DNA of 25,212 bases from a virus, in the IMG/VR virus record IMGVR_UViG_3300024262_000221, positions 1-25,212 of that record. One strand, written 5' to 3'. Shown in pieces: positions 23,728 to 25,212 of the stretch (the stretch's first letter is position 1; the number at the start of each line of letters is the position of its first letter). A program made the translations under genes and the position numbers. A model generated the notes under the pieces. It was given only the letters and a program-made list of their open reading frames with translations. It was not told the DNA's origin and ran no database searches.

Positions 23728-24042
23728 CTATTTCTTTACTTGTGTTTCTGCCAAAAGCACCTCTGCGGTAAATCTAAAACAACCGTCATCAGTAGATAAT
23801 TGGTCAATTACTCTCCCCAATTGTTCAGCTGAACCTGTTCCGTTAACGATATTATCTAGGCTTTCTTGTTTTTTACTCGCACAAAGATTCTGTGCAGATA
23901 AAAACAAATCTTGCTTGTCCCCTTGTACCACTTCACCAGCACTGACTTTAGGTTGTGAAGCGAAATTAAACGTACTAAACGCTCCAAATAATACAAGTAA
24001 TACTATAACAATACTACCTGCTACTTTTTCTCTTTTTTCCAT
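23728..24042 (-). CDS. Membrane-anchored small protein, function unknown
   Basis: A 104-residue protein with a basic start (MEKREK), one hydrophobic segment at 8-25 (AGSIVIVLLVLFGAFSTFNF) and an exported-type remainder with two cysteines (C54, C88). It reads as a signal anchor or signal peptide followed by a small helical domain. It is the first gene after the promoter at 24088-24116, and a lysozyme-like gene follows after 17 bases. A role in the envelope, such as superinfection control or entry, is possible but only inferred. Confidence 0.6.
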   Translation of the reverse strand: MEKREKVAGSIVIVLLVLFGAFSTFNFASQPKVSAGEVVQGDKQDLFLSAQNLCASKKQESLDNIVNGTGSAEQLGRVIDQLSTDDGCFRFTAEVLLAETQVKK

Positions 24043-24062
24043 ATTATTTTGTTAAACTATAT

Positions 24063-24082
24063 TGTAGCTAGATTAAGCTACA
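24063..24082. promoter_or_regulatory. Palindrome at transcription start, likely operator
   Basis: TGTAGCT-AGATTA-AGCTACA: perfect seven-base arms over 20 bp, lying at about +1 to +20 of the promoter at 24088-24116. This is a typical place for a repressor site; the XRE-type protein encoded at 24557-24775 is a natural candidate. The same RNA could also fold as a seven-bp hairpin. Confidence 0.55.
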
Positions 24083-24087
24083 TATAT

Positions 24088-24116
24088 ATAATACCACGTG
24101 TTGGATAGATAATCAA
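24088..24116 (-). promoter_or_regulatory. Sigma70-like promoter for accessory operon
   Basis: Minus-strand TTGATT (24116-24111), 17-bp spacer, TGGTATTAT (24096-24088, extended -10). It follows the terminator at 24146-24170 and precedes the gene starting at 24042 by about 40 bases. Confidence 0.65.
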
Positions 24117-24145
24117 GTATTATTTATACTTTTTTATATATAACC

Positions 24146-24170
24146 AAAAAGACAAAGGTTACCCCTTGTC
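24146..24170 (-). terminator. Rho-independent terminator after regulatory genes
   Basis: Minus-strand eight-bp stem GACAAGGG (24170-24163) with CCTTTGTC (24158-24151), one G-T wobble, GTAA tetraloop, then TTTTT. It ends the transcript carrying the XRE gene and its neighbours. A second dyad, TTAACCCA-ATATA-TGGATTAA (24181-24201), lies just upstream of it. Confidence 0.7.
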
Positions 24171-24273
24171 CTATTGTAGTTTAACCCAATATATGGATTA
24201 ACCAAAACATAACATATAAATATTATTTTGGCAATTATTAATTGTTGGAAAATTCACTAAGTCCGTACTCTAT

Positions 24274-24564
24274 TCATGTGTTCGTTTCTTTTGAGTCAAA
24301 TGGACGAAAGTCAAAGCCGTAATAATCCTCTTTATGCTTAATTTCTGTGTTATGTGCTTCTACATCTTCATTTTCCAATTCTTCATCGAAAGCTCCATGT
24401 TCTTTTTGGAACTTTTCATTGATAATTGCCCCTTCAATCAAGTGTCTTATATCTGATTCTACCTCTGATATAATCTTCAACACTTCACGTGTAGATTTAT
24501 CGTCTAATCGTGAGTATTCAATTCGCTCCTTAATAATGTTCAATAGTTCTAGTTTTTTATTCAT
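24274..24564 (-). CDS. Small acidic protein next to repressor-like gene
   Basis: A 96-residue protein: helical N-terminal half (LELLNIIKERIEYSRL, REVLKIISEVESDIRHLIEG) and an acidic tail (FDEELENEDVEAHNTEIKHK) ending with DYYGFDFRPFDSKE. Not recognised. Its start codon lies in the 18-bp block TTAACGAAAACAAATGAA, shared with two neighbouring starts, and overlaps the stop of the XRE gene. It is the last gene before the terminator at 24146-24170. Confidence 0.55.
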   Translation of the reverse strand: MNKKLELLNIIKERIEYSRLDDKSTREVLKIISEVESDIRHLIEGAIINEKFQKEHGAFDEELENEDVEAHNTEIKHKEDYYGFDFRPFDSKETNT

Positions 24565-24775
24565 TTGTTTTCGTTAAATTATTAATGTCTACACCTAGTA
24601 TATCACACAATGCAATAAGTGTATCAGCACTTACTGTATGTCTGCCAGATTCTACATTCGATATATACTTGATGTGCTTACTTATTAATCTGGATAAATC
24701 AAACCCTGTAATACCTTTAGCCCGTCTATATTTTTTAATATTTTGAGCAATAATTTTTTTTTGTTCGTCTTTCAT
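24557..24775 (-). CDS. XRE-family (Cro/CI-like) DNA-binding protein
   Basis: A 72-residue protein made of a single helix-turn-helix domain of the Cro/C1 type: IIAQNIKKYRRAKGITGFDL (about 8-27), recognition region SRLISKHIKYISNVESGRHT (28-47), then VSADTLIALCDILGVDINNL. The pattern of R-x-x-x-G, the hydrophobic spacing and E-S-G-R-H are standard for the family. Such small proteins act as repressors or Cro-like switches. Palindromes at 24063-24082 and near 996-1014 are possible targets. It lies in a tightly packed string of small genes at the right end. Confidence 0.85.
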   Translation of the reverse strand: MKDEQKKIIAQNIKKYRRAKGITGFDLSRLISKHIKYISNVESGRHTVSADTLIALCDILGVDINNLTKTNE

Positions 24776-24777
24776 TT

Positions 24778-25128
24778 TTATTCGTTAATTAATTGTAAAT
24801 AATGTTCGGCTTCGTTACGATTAGACCTTTCCTCATCGTTTTTCAAGTGTTGCCAATCCCCGGTAGCCTGTGCGTATTCTCGACGATTATCACTATCTTC
24901 ATCGTTTTTCAAGTGTTGCCAATCCCCGGTAGCTTGTGCATACGCAAGACGATTCAACCAGTTTTCATCATCCTTAAGGTGATTCCAATCACCAGTCGCC
25001 TTAGCATACTCTCGGCGATTCAACCAGTTTTCATCATCCTTAAGGTGATTCCAATCACCCGTAGACTTAGCATATTCAAGACGATTATACCTACCCTCAC
25101 TATTTTTTAATTCTTCTAATTTGTTCAT
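24778..25128 (-). CDS. 22-residue-repeat protein (NRxxYAxATGDWxHLKxDE)
   Basis: A 116-residue protein made almost wholly of five tandem 22-residue units (residues 7-28, 29-50, 51-72, 73-94, 95-116). The consensus is LKxDExxxNRxxYAxATGDWxH; the last unit diverges and ends in EAEHYLQLINE. Each unit probably forms a helix and a loop, giving a solenoid or a repeated peptide-binding array. Strongly charged, no membrane segment, no recognised family. The gene just upstream, cut by the window edge, encodes the same repeat and overlaps its start (ATGA). Unit identity at the DNA level suggests recent repeat expansion. Function unknown; the company of an XRE regulator suggests an early, host-directed role. 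Confidence 0.7.
   Translation of the reverse strand: MNKLEELKNSEGRYNRLEYAKSTGDWNHLKDDENWLNRREYAKATGDWNHLKDDENWLNRLAYAQATGDWQHLKNDEDSDNRREYAQATGDWQHLKNDEERSNRNEAEHYLQLINE
24781..25110. repeat. Five in-frame 66-bp coding repeats
   Basis: Five consecutive 66-bp units encoding the 22-residue repeats. Units two and three from the gene start share long identical stretches (around 24961-25058), as do the next pair (24833-24863 against 24899-24929). Period is exactly 66 bp, so changes in copy number keep the frame. Confidence 0.8.
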
Positions 25129-25212
25129 TTGTTTTCGTTAATTAATTTCAAATAATATTTAGCTTGTTCACGATTAGACCAACTCTTATCGTTCTTAAGG
25201 TGTTCCCAATCA
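25125..25212 (-). CDS. Second 22-residue-repeat protein, C-terminal fragment
   Basis: The last 28 codons of a gene running in from the right edge, ending at the TGA at 25127-25125. It reads DWEHLKNDKSWSNREQ then AKYYLKLINENK, the same repeat and the same C-terminal cap as the gene at 24778-25128 (EAEHYLQLINE). The two genes overlap by ATGA. This shows a tandem gene duplication; how many more copies lie to the right cannot be seen. Confidence 0.7.
   Translation of the reverse strand, partial: DWEHLKNDKSWSNREQAKYYLKLINENK

Noticed and set aside
23711-23760. Programmed -1 frameshift joining the membrane-anchored and lysozyme-like genes
   Set aside because: The frames overlap suitably, but no standard slippery heptamer is present (only AAAGAAA and CTTTTGG), so I keep it only as a question within a finding.
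23627-24055. 142-codon open frame on the plus strand
   Set aside because: It lies opposite two credible minus-strand genes, is Cys/Phe/Leu-rich as expected for an antisense shadow of A-rich coding sequence, and has no promoter.
24781-25110. Regular 66-bp direct repeats resembling a CRISPR array
   Set aside because: The repeats are contiguous, have no variable spacers and encode in-frame 22-residue protein units.
24802-25110. 102-codon plus-strand frame with repeated VFQVLPIPGSLCI units
   Set aside because: It is the antisense shadow of the 22-residue repeat gene; the repetition is inherited from that gene.
1-25212. tRNA genes
   Set aside because: No cloverleaf with a T-loop GTTCGANNC pattern and matching acceptor stem was noticed on reading either strand; a dedicated scan was not possible.

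Overview
This window looks like part of an AT-rich, tailed double-stranded DNA phage or prophage genome of the short-tailed (podovirus, P22/T7-like) kind. The evidence is an ordered set of terminase small and large subunits, a P22-type portal, scaffold, HK97-fold coat, gp4-like adaptor, gp10-like tail hub, tail fibre, two large ejection-type proteins and an M23 endolysin. No contractile-tail, tape-measure or long tail-tube genes are seen. Nearly every gene is on the minus strand, so transcription runs from high to low coordinates. No tRNA, rRNA, integrase, polymerase or CRISPR array was found.

Layout in transcription order. (1) 25212-24274: two paralogous genes built from 22-residue repeats (the first cut by the window edge), an XRE-type repressor-like gene and an acidic small protein. 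(2) 24201-24063: terminator, promoter and palindrome. (3) 24042-20134: accessory genes, comprising a membrane-anchored protein, a lysozyme-like protein, a NUMOD4-HNH homing endonuclease, several small unknowns, a DUF7448-like protein and a GroES-like co-chaperonin. (4) 20108-13635: packaging and head module. (5) 13583-11100: small unknowns, a PKD plus leucine-rich-repeat protein and a coiled-coil membrane protein. (6) 10733-2389: tail adaptor, hub, fibre and two injection-type proteins. (7) 2180-1072: lysis module (M23/SLH-like endolysin, small unknown, holin-like protein). (8) 1074-780: a gene-free control region with promoters, dyads and a terminator. (9) 749-1: an antirepressor-like gene followed by the start of a DUF1064-type nuclease gene, which suggests that a DNA-metabolism module lies beyond the left edge.

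Two features run through the window. Start codons almost never have a Shine-Dalgarno sequence; they are preceded by A/T-rich leaders, and three neighbouring genes share a near-identical 18-bp start block. The promoters I can recognise on the minus strand have extended -10 boxes of the form TGnTATAAT. The missing Shine-Dalgarno sites and the BspA-like LRR/PKD protein would fit a Bacteroidota host, but the sigma70-like promoters do not argue specifically for it, so the host remains open. The repressor-like and antirepressor-like genes hint at a temperate life style, though no integrase is visible.

The least expected items are the GroES-like protein placed just before the packaging genes, a possible plus-strand 45-residue membrane protein hidden in the endolysin upstream gap, a gene-free promoter/dyad/terminator region that may make a small RNA, a virion protein carrying an M23 fold that has lost zinc ligands, and the 22-residue-repeat protein family at the right edge. 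All functional calls come from reading motifs by eye; no database search was run.
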